Shown here piece by piece: positions 35,625 to 43,605 of a stretch of DNA of 64,000 nt. The DNA lies in the NCBI GenBank assembly GCA_021107755.1, contig JAIOSF010000009.1, forward strand, positions 1-64,000, in the 5' to 3' direction. The notes under the pieces were generated by a model. It did not search any database. It saw only the letters and a list, made by a program, of their open reading frames with translations, and was not told the origin of the DNA. Both the position numbers and the translations under genes were made by a program. This DNA is from Arcobacteraceae bacterium. Its GTDB lineage: Bacteria; Campylobacterota; Campylobacteria; Campylobacterales; Arcobacteraceae. Every line of letters starts with the position of its first letter. Position 1 is the first letter of the stretch.

Positions 35625-36956
35625 CTACTTCTCTAATGCCATTCTAACAATATCTGTTACATGTGTCTCAGGTCCATATACTTCTATGTATAAACCTAAT
35701 CTATCTGCTGCTTCTTTGATATCTTTAAGACCTTTTTCATAGTTTGGTCCACCTCTTCTTACATAAATCTTTGTATTATGTGCTTTCATTTTTTCTGCAT
35801 TTGATTCAAATGATTGGATAATTCCTGTAAATGTTTTTGCAACATCTGTAAAGTTTGCAATCGCACCACCTATGATTAAAATTTTATCTTTACCTTTTGG
35901 ATCCTTATGTCTTGTCATAAGATCAATTACTGTATCTGCATAAAATTTTGTCTCACCTGTTGTAGGACCACCTGAATACTCACCATAGTTTGCAAGATCT
36001 TTTACACTTCCACCATTTGCTTCTGCAAAGTCTGCGATGGTATCTGCATATACAACTGATGCTCCACCACCTGCTACCATTGTCCAAATTCTTCCCATTG
36101 GGTTAAGTACAGTTAATTTTAGTGATGCTCCTGATTTACTATCTGCATCTGCAATTGCTTTCTCTTCTGGTGATTGATCTTCCATACCAAAAGCTGTTGG
36201 GTATTCAATATCTCCCCATGTATCAGCCATCATAAATCCTGCTGTATCATCAAGTCTTGCTACTAAATCTAAAATAGCCATATCATTATTTTCAAGCATA
36301 ACAATTGGATTTATCTCTAAATATGCAAAGTTCATATCTCTATAAAATTTAAAAAACTGAATTGCAAATGAAGCAAATTTTTCTCTATCTTTTGCAGGAA
36401 TATCTTTTGGGATATTTGCTTTTACTGCATGTTCCATATCAGCATCACTCATAGTTATAGGGATAGCTACTTCATTAACTTTCTCATCCCAACCCTCTTC
36501 AACTTCCATTCCACCTTCAGCTGACATATAAAGGACATCATCTTCACCAACTGTTGTTGCAGAGATATAATATTCTTGCTCTTGTGAATGAGGAGTAAAT
36601 GGTTCAACAATAAAGTGTGTTAACATTCCATGTTGACCAGATAATAATGTTGTATTATGTGACATCTTTTCATCTATCCACTTTGCAGCTTCCTCTAAAG
36701 TAACATCACCTGGTTTATTTGTTTTAAATAAAACAAGATCATTTTTCCCTCTTTTACCAAATAACATATCTGGTTTTGCTACAAGTGGTTCTTGCTTTAA
36801 CCATTCAAATCCATGTTGTTTAGAGATCTCAAGTAGTTCTTTTCCACTTGTTACTAATACAGATTTAAAACCATAGTGAAATCCACTAAAATAATTTTCC
36901 CATTGTTTCGAAAACAATGCTTTTCCATCATATTCTCGTATTGCTTTTTGTGCCAT
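35625..36956 (-). CDS. aclB: ATP-citrate lyase beta subunit
   Basis: A 443-residue ATP-grasp subunit resembling succinyl-CoA synthetase beta, forming ATP-citrate lyase with AclA. Recognisable elements are the N-terminal ATP-grasp strands, FAYLEINPIVML (metal-site Glu/Asn) near residue 210, and the C-terminal Gly-rich GGGASVVYAD with EYSGGPT. AAGGGGAAAG precedes the ATG. A TATAAA -10 candidate lies at 36987-36982. The pair is a dedicated operon with a strong terminator. Confidence 0.96.
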   Translation of the reverse strand: MAQKAIREYDGKALFSKQWENYFSGFHYGFKSVLVTSGKELLEISKQHGFEWLKQEPLVAKPDMLFGKRGKNDLVLFKTNKPGDVTLEEAAKWIDEKMSHNTTLLSGQHGMLTHFIVEPFTPHSQEQEYYISATTVGEDDVLYMSAEGGMEVEEGWDEKVNEVAIPITMSDADMEHAVKANIPKDIPAKDREKFASFAIQFFKFYRDMNFAYLEINPIVMLENNDMAILDLVARLDDTAGFMMADTWGDIEYPTAFGMEDQSPEEKAIADADSKSGASLKLTVLNPMGRIWTMVAGGGASVVYADTIADFAEANGGSVKDLANYGEYSGGPTTGETKFYADTVIDLMTRHKDPKGKDKILIIGGAIANFTDVAKTFTGIIQSFESNAEKMKAHNTKIYVRRGGPNYEKGLKDIKEAADRLGLYIEVYGPETHVTDIVRMALEK

Positions 36957-37020
36957 ACTTTCCCCTTATAAGAATTTTTATTTTATAATCTTATCTAGTG
37001 AATAATAAAAGTTAGCAAAA

Positions 37021-37071
37021 AGTAACACTTTTATTGTTTTCAACTAAATTAGTGTTTAGTTTAGTAACACT
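37021..37071 (-). promoter_or_regulatory. Repeated AGTGTTACT boxes upstream of aclBA
   Basis: On the minus strand AGTGTTACT occurs twice (37071-37063 and 37029-37021), 42 bp apart, close to four helical turns. The upstream copy also forms an inverted repeat AGTGTT-N9-AACACT (37051-37071). They lie 35-85 bp before a TATAAA -10 candidate (36987-36982). A regulator site is inferred only from the repeats. Confidence 0.35.
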
Positions 37072-37080
37072 ATTCTTTTA

Positions 37081-38274
37081 TTATCTCTTGTATAGATAGT
37101 ATCTTTCTACTATTCTATTAAAGTATTTTATATCTATCAATTCATAGCGATTGTTAAATAATCTTCTACTTATTATATATTTTTCTGAGCTATTAATCCC
37201 ATAGAATCTTAGTCTTAATGCAAGTTTTGAATCATTTGTATATACTTCATTAATATTTCTACTTTTTAATTCCTCTGATAACTCTTTTACAATGTGATAT
37301 TTATAAGTAAAATGTTTGCTTGAGTTTTCTAAAAATATATAAATATATTTATTAAAAACTAATCCTAAAAAACTTACAATTAAAACACCTAGGGCTAAGC
37401 GCATCATATTATAATGTATTTTTCTAAACTCTTTTAATCTTACATTTAAACTATGACTAAACAATTTTACCATTAGGGGTATTGCAATTACTACAAATGG
37501 TGCAAAATCTTCTATCTTAATATTTTGCCTCAATGAAAATATTAAAGACAATCCTAATGCAGTAGCAGAGATATACCACATAATCTCTTTTTCTTGTTTA
37601 ATACCAATTCGATAAATTGCATAAAAAAAGTACAAAAATAAAACAGGAGAAAATATACTAGCATAAATACCAAAGGTATCAAGAAGAAAGCTTTTAGGTT
37701 TTCCACCTATATCAAATCCAAAATATGACATAGATATTCCAAATAATATTAATGATACCACTAATAACTTATTGTTCTTTTTTGCTAATGAATAGAAAAA
37801 CAATCCTAAAAAGAGTATGGCAAAAGAGTTATCTAGAAATAGAAATAATATTAATAACACATAGCAGTGTCTCTTCTTTATTTTATAAATTACCAAATAC
37901 AATAAAGTAAAAAATACTACTATGATTGATTCATTGACTAAAAGTGCAGCACTATTGACCCCAGGTAATATCATAAATATAGCAACAGATATAACTCTTT
38001 GAAGTTCTGTTTTAAAGAAATCTTTTGTAAGATAATATAAAAGAAGTGAACTTCCTATATAAAATAATATAAATGGTCCACGAAGTGCAAAGTCATTTTG
38101 TCCAAAGAGAGTTGTGGAAAGATTTGTTATTAAAGATAATAAAGACAACTCTGAATTAAAATAGATATACGCTTCTTTAAAAGATATACTAAACTCATTT
38201 GTTAGGTACAATAAAACTGCTGTATGAAAAAATAGTAGTGATAAGAAAACTCCGTTGTACCTATTTAAATTCAC
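37081..38274 (-). CDS. Multi-spanning GT-C/PMT-like membrane glycosyltransferase, tentative
   Basis: A 397-residue integral membrane protein with about nine to ten hydrophobic helices and a basic C-terminal soluble tail. The first loop contains FSISFKEAYIYF and FALRGPFIL, resembling the acidic first loop and the downstream R-P of ArnT/PMT-type glycosyltransferases (GT39/83). A lipid-linked sugar transfer role is possible but not proven. It ends a leftward cluster, 9 bp after the pabA-like gene. Confidence 0.6.
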   Translation of the reverse strand: MNLNRYNGVFLSLLFFHTAVLLYLTNEFSISFKEAYIYFNSELSLLSLITNLSTTLFGQNDFALRGPFILFYIGSSLLLYYLTKDFFKTELQRVISVAIFMILPGVNSAALLVNESIIVVFFTLLYLVIYKIKKRHCYVLLILFLFLDNSFAILFLGLFFYSLAKKNNKLLVVSLILFGISMSYFGFDIGGKPKSFLLDTFGIYASIFSPVLFLYFFYAIYRIGIKQEKEIMWYISATALGLSLIFSLRQNIKIEDFAPFVVIAIPLMVKLFSHSLNVRLKEFRKIHYNMMRLALGVLIVSFLGLVFNKYIYIFLENSSKHFTYKYHIVKELSEELKSRNINEVYTNDSKLALRLRFYGINSSEKYIISRRLFNNRYELIDIKYFNRIVERYYLYKR

Positions 38275-38283
38275 AACTACCCT

Positions 38284-38853
38284 TTATAGTTTTAGAAAGT
38301 TATCCAACATCTCATGTCCATATTCACTCATAACAGACTCTGGATGAAACTGTACGCCATAGATATCTTTATCTTTTATTTTTAAAGACATTATCTCTTG
38401 ATCATCCAAAGATTTTGATGTTACTATAATATTCCTAGGAAGATTCTCTTTATTTACTGTAAGTGAATGGTATCTTGTTTGGGTAATAATTTTTGGAAGA
38501 TTTTTAAATAATAAATCATCCTCTATTACCTCTATTTGTGATGTTTTCCCATGCATCATTTTAGGAGCTTTTATAACTTCACCACCAAATGCTTGTGCTA
38601 TGCTTTGATGCCCAAGACAAATACCAAGTATTGGTATAGTATCACCAAAAGTTTTGATCACATCTAAGGTTATACCAGCATCATCTGGAGTTGCAGGACC
38701 AGGTGAGAGTATTATTTTTTGAGGATGTAACTCTTTTATCTCTTCAATTGTTAACTCATCATTTCTAATTACTTTTAAATCTGCACCAAGTTCTAAGCAA
38801 TATTGAACAATATTGTATGTAAAACTATCATAATTATCAATCATTAAAATCAT
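38284..38853 (-). CDS. pabA: Glutamine amidotransferase, aminodeoxychorismate/anthranilate synthase type
   Basis: A 189-residue class I glutamine amidotransferase. Its catalytic triad is Cys in GICLGHQ (~79) with His and Glu in FHPES (~171). It starts ILMIDNYDSFTYN as PabA/TrpG do. It supplies ammonia to PabB (folate) or TrpE (tryptophan). No trp gene is in the window but pabB-pabC lie 10 kb away on the other strand, so PabA is favoured; a dual-use enzyme is possible. It sits between kdsD and a membrane glycosyltransferase-like gene. Confidence 0.85.
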   Translation of the reverse strand: MILMIDNYDSFTYNIVQYCLELGADLKVIRNDELTIEEIKELHPQKIILSPGPATPDDAGITLDVIKTFGDTIPILGICLGHQSIAQAFGGEVIKAPKMMHGKTSQIEVIEDDLLFKNLPKIITQTRYHSLTVNKENLPRNIIVTSKSLDDQEIMSLKIKDKDIYGVQFHPESVMSEYGHEMLDNFLKL

Positions 38854-38867
38854 CTGTATATATCCTC

Positions 38868-39815
38868 TTATAAACCTAAATCATACATTTGTACAATTCC
38901 AACTAATTTATCTTCACTGTTAACTACTAGTAATGAATTGATTTTAAAATTACCCATTATCTCACTTGCAGTTACTAGTTTTTCATCTTTATTTATCTGT
39001 TTTGGAGAGTGACTCATAATATCTTTTGCATTTAAATTAAAAAATTTTTCCTCTTGGCTCTCCATAACTCGTCTAATATCACCATCAGTTATAATACCAT
39101 TTATTTTATCATCCTCTAGTATTACAACTAATCCACATTTACCATCAGTTATTTTATGAATAATCTCTTTTACATTTGCATCTTTTGTAATAATAGGAAG
39201 ATTATCTTTTTTCATAACATTTTCTATTTTTGTTAACAGTCGTCTCCCTAAACTACCCCCTGGGTGAAATTTAGCAAAATTCTCATCTTTAAAGTCTCTG
39301 AGTTTCATTAGTGCAACTGCAATTGCATCTCCCATTACAAGAGTTGCCGTTGTAGAGCTTGTGGGTGCTAATTGCAAAGGACACGCTTCATGTTCAACTG
39401 CAACATTAAGATGATAGTTTGTATTTTGTGCTAATGTAGAACTTGGATTTCCACTCATTGATATTGTAATATTTTCTTGATTTTTCAAAAAAGGGATTAG
39501 CTTTAATACTTCATCTGTTTCACCAGAATTAGAGATAAGTAATACGATATCGTCCTTTTCTATCATACCAAGATCTCCATGATATGCTTCCCCTGGATGC
39601 AAAAAGAAACTTGGAGTCCCTGTACTAGCAAGAGTTGCAGCTATTTTTTTTCCAATAATTCCTGATTTACCCATTCCTGATATTATAAATTTTCCATTTG
39701 TATTCAATACTGCATTTATTGCATCTTCAAAATCACTTGTTAAAAGATTTGATAGTTTTGCTATCTCTTTTGCTTCTATTTCAAATACATCTTTTGCTAT
39801 ATTTTTTATATCCAT
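38868..39815 (-). CDS. kdsD: Arabinose-5-phosphate isomerase (SIS + two CBS domains)
   Basis: A 315-residue KdsD/KpsF family enzyme converting ribulose-5-phosphate to arabinose-5-phosphate, the first step towards Kdo for lipopolysaccharide or capsule. The SIS domain (~30-175) shows ISGMGKSGIIGKKIAATL, HPGEAYHGDLG and LISNSGETDE. Two CBS domains follow (~200-315). I chose the ATG at 39815, 8 nt after AGGT, over the ATG at 39833 which lacks a ribosome-binding site. It belongs to the leftward hisF-rlmN cluster. Confidence 0.92.
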   Translation of the reverse strand: MDIKNIAKDVFEIEAKEIAKLSNLLTSDFEDAINAVLNTNGKFIISGMGKSGIIGKKIAATLASTGTPSFFLHPGEAYHGDLGMIEKDDIVLLISNSGETDEVLKLIPFLKNQENITISMSGNPSSTLAQNTNYHLNVAVEHEACPLQLAPTSSTTATLVMGDAIAVALMKLRDFKDENFAKFHPGGSLGRRLLTKIENVMKKDNLPIITKDANVKEIIHKITDGKCGLVVILEDDKINGIITDGDIRRVMESQEEKFFNLNAKDIMSHSPKQINKDEKLVTASEIMGNFKINSLLVVNSEDKLVGIVQMYDLGL

Positions 39816-39865
39816 TTTATTACCTATATTCATATATTATATTTTTATATTACCATATTTTAACT

Positions 39866-40084
39866 TCATATATAGATATATGTAGAGCTAAATAGTATAC
39901 TTATCATTACAAGCATTATTAAAAGATGTTTATGCCATTTTTTTTGTATAAAGAGCATCACATAGGCAAATAGAAGCATCAATTTTAATACTAACTCTAA
40001 ATTACTAAAAGATATTAACCCGATAGTTATTACTTGTATAAGAATCACTATTATCTTATTTTCATAATACTTTTTTGTCATCAT
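39866..40084 (-). CDS. Small two-TM membrane protein
   Basis: A 72-residue hydrophobic protein with two predicted transmembrane helices (~10-30 and ~50-70) flanked by Lys. The start is one of two adjacent ATGs, preceded by GAGGAG of the upstream small gene at rather long spacing. I do not recognise it. Its position between the 31-residue gene and kdsD, same strand, suggests it is genuine, but the hydrophobic AT-rich composition makes this less certain. Confidence 0.5.
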   Translation of the reverse strand: MMTKKYYENKIIVILIQVITIGLISFSNLELVLKLMLLFAYVMLFIQKKWHKHLLIMLVMISILFSSTYIYI

Positions 40085-40094
40085 CTATATTTGA

Positions 40095-40190
40095 TTACTC
40101 CTCTTTATTATTGTAGATAAAAAAACCTACCATTCCACCTATCAATACTACAAATAAAAAGCCTACCATTACTAAATCGAGTGTTCCCAT
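40095..40190 (-). CDS. 31-residue single-TM small protein
   Basis: An ATG-to-TAA frame with AAAGGA 6 nt upstream. The product is one hydrophobic helix (LVMVGFLFVVLIGGMVGFF) with a charged NNKEE tail, so a membrane microprotein with its tail in the cytoplasm. It lies 33 bp after rlmN and 10 bp before the next small membrane gene on the same strand. No family is recognised. Confidence 0.55.
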   Translation of the reverse strand: MGTLDLVMVGFLFVVLIGGMVGFFIYNNKEE

Positions 40191-40223
40191 ATTAATTCCT
40201 TTATCTTTATTGCCTCTATGGCT

Positions 40224-41288
40224 TTATTTTTCTTCAGCAACTTTTTCTTTTAATTGCCCACATGCAGCACTAATATCTATCCCTTTTGACTCCCGTATTG
40301 TACAAAGTAATCCTTTACTCAAGAGATACTCTTGAAATTTAATCATTGCATTTTTTGATGGTCTTTCATAACTTGAACCCTCAAATGGATTAAAGAAAAT
40401 TAAATTAACTTTTGCATCAATACCGTTTAAAAGTTTTACCAATTTATCTGCAGATTTTATATCGTCATTTTTATCTTTAATTACAAGATATTCAAACATA
40501 ACTTTTTTTCTTGTATCTATTGGAAATTTTTTTACTGCTTCTATAATAGAGTTTATATTATAAGCTTTATTCATAGGGATAAGCTCTGTTCTTAACTCAT
40601 CATCAACAGCGTGAAGTGATATAGCTAATTGCACTCCCAGATCCATTTTTCCTAGCTTCTCTATTTTAGTACTAATACCACTTGTAGAAATCGTTTGTCT
40701 TCTTGTACTTATAGCCAAACCATCTAAATCTGAGATAATTTTAATTGCATCTGTAAGATTATCAAAGTTATCTAATGGTTCACCCATCCCCATGTAAACA
40801 ATATTTACAGCTTTGTTTTGAGCTATATTATTTTGTTTTTTCAAGTAAACTATTTGTGCTATAATCTCCCCTGCACTTAAGTCTCTTACAAATCCCCCTC
40901 GTGCTGTTAAACAAAAACTACACCCTACTTTACAACCAACTTGACTTGAGATACAAAAAGTATATTTTTCACTTTTTGTTATATTTCCATCTTCATCTTT
41001 TTGCTTATCTTTCATTAAAAGTAGTACTGCTTCAGCTGTTTTTCCATCTTTAAACTCAAATAGATATTTTTTAGTTCCATCAGAACTTTCTTCTATTTGT
41101 ACTATTTTTGCAACATCTATAGGATATTTTTCTTCTAGTTCAATTTTGAGATTGTTTGGAATATTTTTCATCTCATCATAAGTTGTAGCATAATTTTTAT
41201 ATACCCAATTATATATCTGTTTTGCCCTAAATGATGGTTTTATTTTTTCTTGTAACTCTTTTAGTGAATAATCATATATTGTTTTTAT
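40224..41288 (-). CDS. rlmN: 23S rRNA/tRNA adenine-C2 methyltransferase, apparent AUA start
   Basis: A radical-SAM methyltransferase making 2-methyladenosine in 23S rRNA (A2503) and some tRNAs. The radical-SAM cluster is CKVGCSFC, and the second catalytic Cys is in AACGQ near the C-terminus. The first ATG (41171) would give 315 residues and lose the N-terminal accessory domain. The frame upstream encodes that domain in full ([22 protein letters not shown]). The expected start has ATA at 41288, 6 nt after AAAGGA, with an ATT just before it. No ATG, GTG or TTG suits. The full protein would be 354 residues, normal for RlmN. It follows the nucleoside phosphorylase gene. Confidence 0.88.
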   Translation of the reverse strand: MKTIYDYSLKELQEKIKPSFRAKQIYNWVYKNYATTYDEMKNIPNNLKIELEEKYPIDVAKIVQIEESSDGTKKYLFEFKDGKTAEAVLLLMKDKQKDEDGNITKSEKYTFCISSQVGCKVGCSFCLTARGGFVRDLSAGEIIAQIVYLKKQNNIAQNKAVNIVYMGMGEPLDNFDNLTDAIKIISDLDGLAISTRRQTISTSGISTKIEKLGKMDLGVQLAISLHAVDDELRTELIPMNKAYNINSIIEAVKKFPIDTRKKVMFEYLVIKDKNDDIKSADKLVKLLNGIDAKVNLIFFNPFEGSSYERPSKNAMIKFQEYLLSKGLLCTIRESKGIDISAACGQLKEKVAEEK

Positions 41289-41308
41289 AATTTTTCCTTT
41301 ATTAAAAA

Positions 41309-41326
41309 TTGTTCTATGTGGAACAA
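41309..41326. promoter_or_regulatory. parS-like palindrome, copy A
   Basis: TTGTTCTATGTGGAACAA, identical to the copy at 45572 and two mismatches from the one at 50593. Against the known parS consensus TGTTTCACGTGAAACA it matches 12 of 16 positions. It sits between rlmN and the upstream gene's stop codon. Confidence 0.55.
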
Positions 41327-41869
41327 CTAGTTTTTTATGATGATATTTTTTTCTTCTAAATACTTTAGCAAATTATCCATTGCTTTATTATGATTTGATA
41401 TAAAGTCTTTATGTGCCTCTTTATTTGTGTAGTTTGTCACTACAAAAATTCCTTTCACATCTATCTCAAATTCTTTGGCAACTTTTACTACAGAATAGAA
41501 CTCCATATTTTCAATTCCTATCCCATATTGTAAAAATTCTTTTGTTATTTCACTATTTGTAGAGATATAATTTGAAGAATTAACTATTGTCTTACTTGGA
41601 AGCTTTGTATCCTCACATTTAACCATATTATCTATAGGTGTATATGAATTATCTTCAAAGAAAGAGAGCTCTATATTTGAAGCATTTGAGCTCTCTATGA
41701 TATCAAAGATGTCGTACTCTCCATAGCTACCCGCACTCCCTACAAATAAGATATATTCAGGCTTATCAAATAAACATAATCGAGTCAAATTTATAGCACT
41801 ATCTATAAGACCAACCCCTATAGGTGTAGCAAATGGAAATGTTTCATTGTTTCCTGCACATACTATCAA
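41327..41869 (-). CDS. Purine nucleoside phosphorylase/nucleosidase-like protein
   Basis: A 180-residue protein of the PNP/UDP-phosphorylase (nucleosidase) family, though shorter than the usual 230-250 residues. Recognised blocks are [11 protein letters not shown] near residue 42 and [16 protein letters not shown] near 120, where the Glu contacts ribose in relatives. It begins with TTG at 41869, two bases after the hisF stop, with AAGGATATAGAG inside hisF serving as ribosome-binding site. The TTG start is required because the conserved [13 protein letters not shown] follows at once. The substrate is unknown. Confidence 0.78.
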   Translation of the reverse strand: MIVCAGNNETFPFATPIGVGLIDSAINLTRLCLFDKPEYILFVGSAGSYGEYDIFDIIESSNASNIELSFFEDNSYTPIDNMVKCEDTKLPSKTIVNSSNYISTNSEITKEFLQYGIGIENMEFYSVVKVAKEFEIDVKGIFVVTNYTNKEAHKDFISNHNKAMDNLLKYLEEKNIIIKN

Positions 41870-41871
41870 CT

Positions 41872-42633
41872 CTATATCCTTACTGGTATATTGTTAGCAG
41901 AGAGATATCTTTTTAAATCCATTATATCTATCTCCTTAAAATGGAATATAGATGCAGCAAGCGCAGCCTCAGCACCACATAAAAAAGCTTCTTTAATATG
42001 TTCCATAGTCCCAGCACCTCCTGAAGCAATAACAGGAATCTCAACTGCTCTACTTATCTGTCCAGTAATATTAGTTTCAAATCCTGCTTTAGTGCCATCT
42101 GCATCCATAGAGGTTAAAAGTATCTCCCCTGCTCCTCTATTATATACCTCTTTCGCCCACTGTAATGCATCGATTCCTGTATCTTCTCTACCACCTTTTA
42201 CAAATACATGATAACTACCATCAGCTACTTTTTTAACATCAATTGCTACAACGATACATTGACTACCAAATCTTTTTGCACCTTGATTAATAAAATCTGG
42301 ATTTGTAACAGCACTACTGTTGATACTAACTTTATCACATCCTACATTTAAAAGATTATAAATATCTTCAAGTTTTCTAATACCTCCGCCTACTGTAAGT
42401 GGGATAAAAACCTCTTGAGCAACTTTTTTTACAACATCTACTATTGTATCTCTACCCTCGTGACTTGCACCAATATCAAGAAAAGTAATCTCATCAGCAC
42501 CCTCTTGATTGTATCTCTTTGCTACTTCCACTGGATCACCAGCATCTCTAAGACCTACAAAGTTTATACCTTTTACAACTCTACCATTATCAACATCTAA
42601 ACATGGTATAATTCTTTTTGCGAAATAACTCAT
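41872..42633 (-). CDS. hisF: Imidazole glycerol phosphate synthase cyclase subunit
   Basis: A 253-residue TIM-barrel subunit that, with HisH, makes imidazole glycerol phosphate and AICAR in histidine synthesis. It begins [18 protein letters not shown] with the catalytic Asp at about residue 12. The second catalytic Asp is in [13 protein letters not shown] near 130. The phosphate-binding loops TVGGGIR and ASGGAG are intact. It leads a long leftward cluster through rlmN to kdsD and pabA. HisH and other his genes are not in the window. Confidence 0.96.
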   Translation of the reverse strand: MSYFAKRIIPCLDVDNGRVVKGINFVGLRDAGDPVEVAKRYNQEGADEITFLDIGASHEGRDTIVDVVKKVAQEVFIPLTVGGGIRKLEDIYNLLNVGCDKVSINSSAVTNPDFINQGAKRFGSQCIVVAIDVKKVADGSYHVFVKGGREDTGIDALQWAKEVYNRGAGEILLTSMDADGTKAGFETNITGQISRAVEIPVIASGGAGTMEHIKEAFLCGAEAALAASIFHFKEIDIMDLKRYLSANNIPVRI

Positions 42634-42666
42634 CTATTTTCCTATAATTGCTTATTAATATTTGAC

Positions 42667-42672
42667 ATTATA
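42667..42672 (-). promoter_or_regulatory. -10 box of the hisF cluster
   Basis: TATAAT on the minus strand 33 bp before the hisF start, followed by a TAGGAAAAT ribosome-binding region. Confidence 0.5.
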
Positions 42673-42728
42673 TCAAATGAATACAAACATATAGATATAA
42701 CTAAATATCTCGTAGTTACAAAAATAAG

Positions 42729-42734
42729 TATAAT
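42729..42734 (+). promoter_or_regulatory. -10 box of rsmA-rnj
   Basis: TATAAT in the 156-bp divergent gap, 55 bp before the rsmA ATG. The rsmA start itself has no clear ribosome-binding site. Confidence 0.4.
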
Positions 42735-42789
42735 AAAATTATTTATTACCTTTTTGTAAGTATTTTTTTGCTAAACTCTATTTAATATT

Positions 42790-43605
42790 ATGAATAACAT
42801 TAAAGCAAAAAAGAAATTTGGACAAAATTTTTTAAAAGATGAGTCAGTATTAATTAAAATCATCCAATCGATGCCCCATAACAATAATCATATTGTAGAA
42901 ATCGGGCCTGGATTAGGTGATTTGACAAAGAAACTTGTCAAGTGCAAAGATGTAACAGCCTATGAGGTTGATAGAGACTTATACTCTATATTGCAAACCG
43001 AGTTTTCTGATGAGTTGAAATCCAATAAATTAAAGATCATTTTAGGTGATGTTTTAGAAAAATGGAACGAAAACTCATCATTATATAATAGTAGATATGA
43101 CTTAATAGCAAACCTACCATATTATATAGCTACGAACATTATATTAAATTCATTTAACGATAATAATTGTGAGAACATTATCGTTATGATACAAAAAGAA
43201 GTTGCGGACAAATTTACAGCACAGTGTGGAGATAAAGAATACTCTAGCCTGAGCGTAATAACACAGTTAATCTCAAAACAGGCACGAACACTAATTGTTG
43301 TTCCGCCTATTAGTTTTGATCCACCTCCAAAGGTGGATTCAAGTGTTATCTATATTCAAAAAGATATGGATAAAGAACTTGATTTTGACTTTAACAAATT
43401 TTTAAAAGTGTGTTTTTCCCAACCAAGAAAAAAATTGAGTAAAAACTTATCAACTGCTTATAACAAAGCGATGATTAACTCTATTTTTGATGAACTTAAT
43501 ATAAAAGAGTCTGCAAGACCTCATGAAGTTGATGCATCTTTGTATAGCCATATTTATACAAAGGTAAAACAAAATGGAAGAAACGAAAGTTACACAAACG
43601 ACTGA
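42790..43605 (+). CDS. rsmA: 16S rRNA (adenine1518/1519-N6) dimethyltransferase
   Basis: A 271-residue KsgA-family methyltransferase that dimethylates two adjacent adenosines in helix 45 of 16S rRNA late in 30S assembly. The SAM motif VEIGPGLGDLTKKL is near residue 37 and the catalytic NLPYYIATNI near 100. KKKFGQNFLKD at the N-terminus is typical. Its 3' end overlaps the RNase J gene by 32 bp, a pairing seen in this phylum that links ribosome maturation with RNA processing. Confidence 0.95.
   Translation: MNNIKAKKKFGQNFLKDESVLIKIIQSMPHNNNHIVEIGPGLGDLTKKLVKCKDVTAYEVDRDLYSILQTEFSDELKSNKLKIILGDVLEKWNENSSLYNSRYDLIANLPYYIATNIILNSFNDNNCENIIVMIQKEVADKFTAQCGDKEYSSLSVITQLISKQARTLIVVPPISFDPPPKVDSSVIYIQKDMDKELDFDFNKFLKVCFSQPRKKLSKNLSTAYNKAMINSIFDELNIKESARPHEVDASLYSHIYTKVKQNGRNESYTND

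Noticed and set aside
41172-41288. rlmN as an N-terminally truncated pseudogene
   Set aside because: The missing N-terminal domain is intact in frame upstream, and all catalytic cysteines are present, so a non-standard start codon explains the data better than decay.
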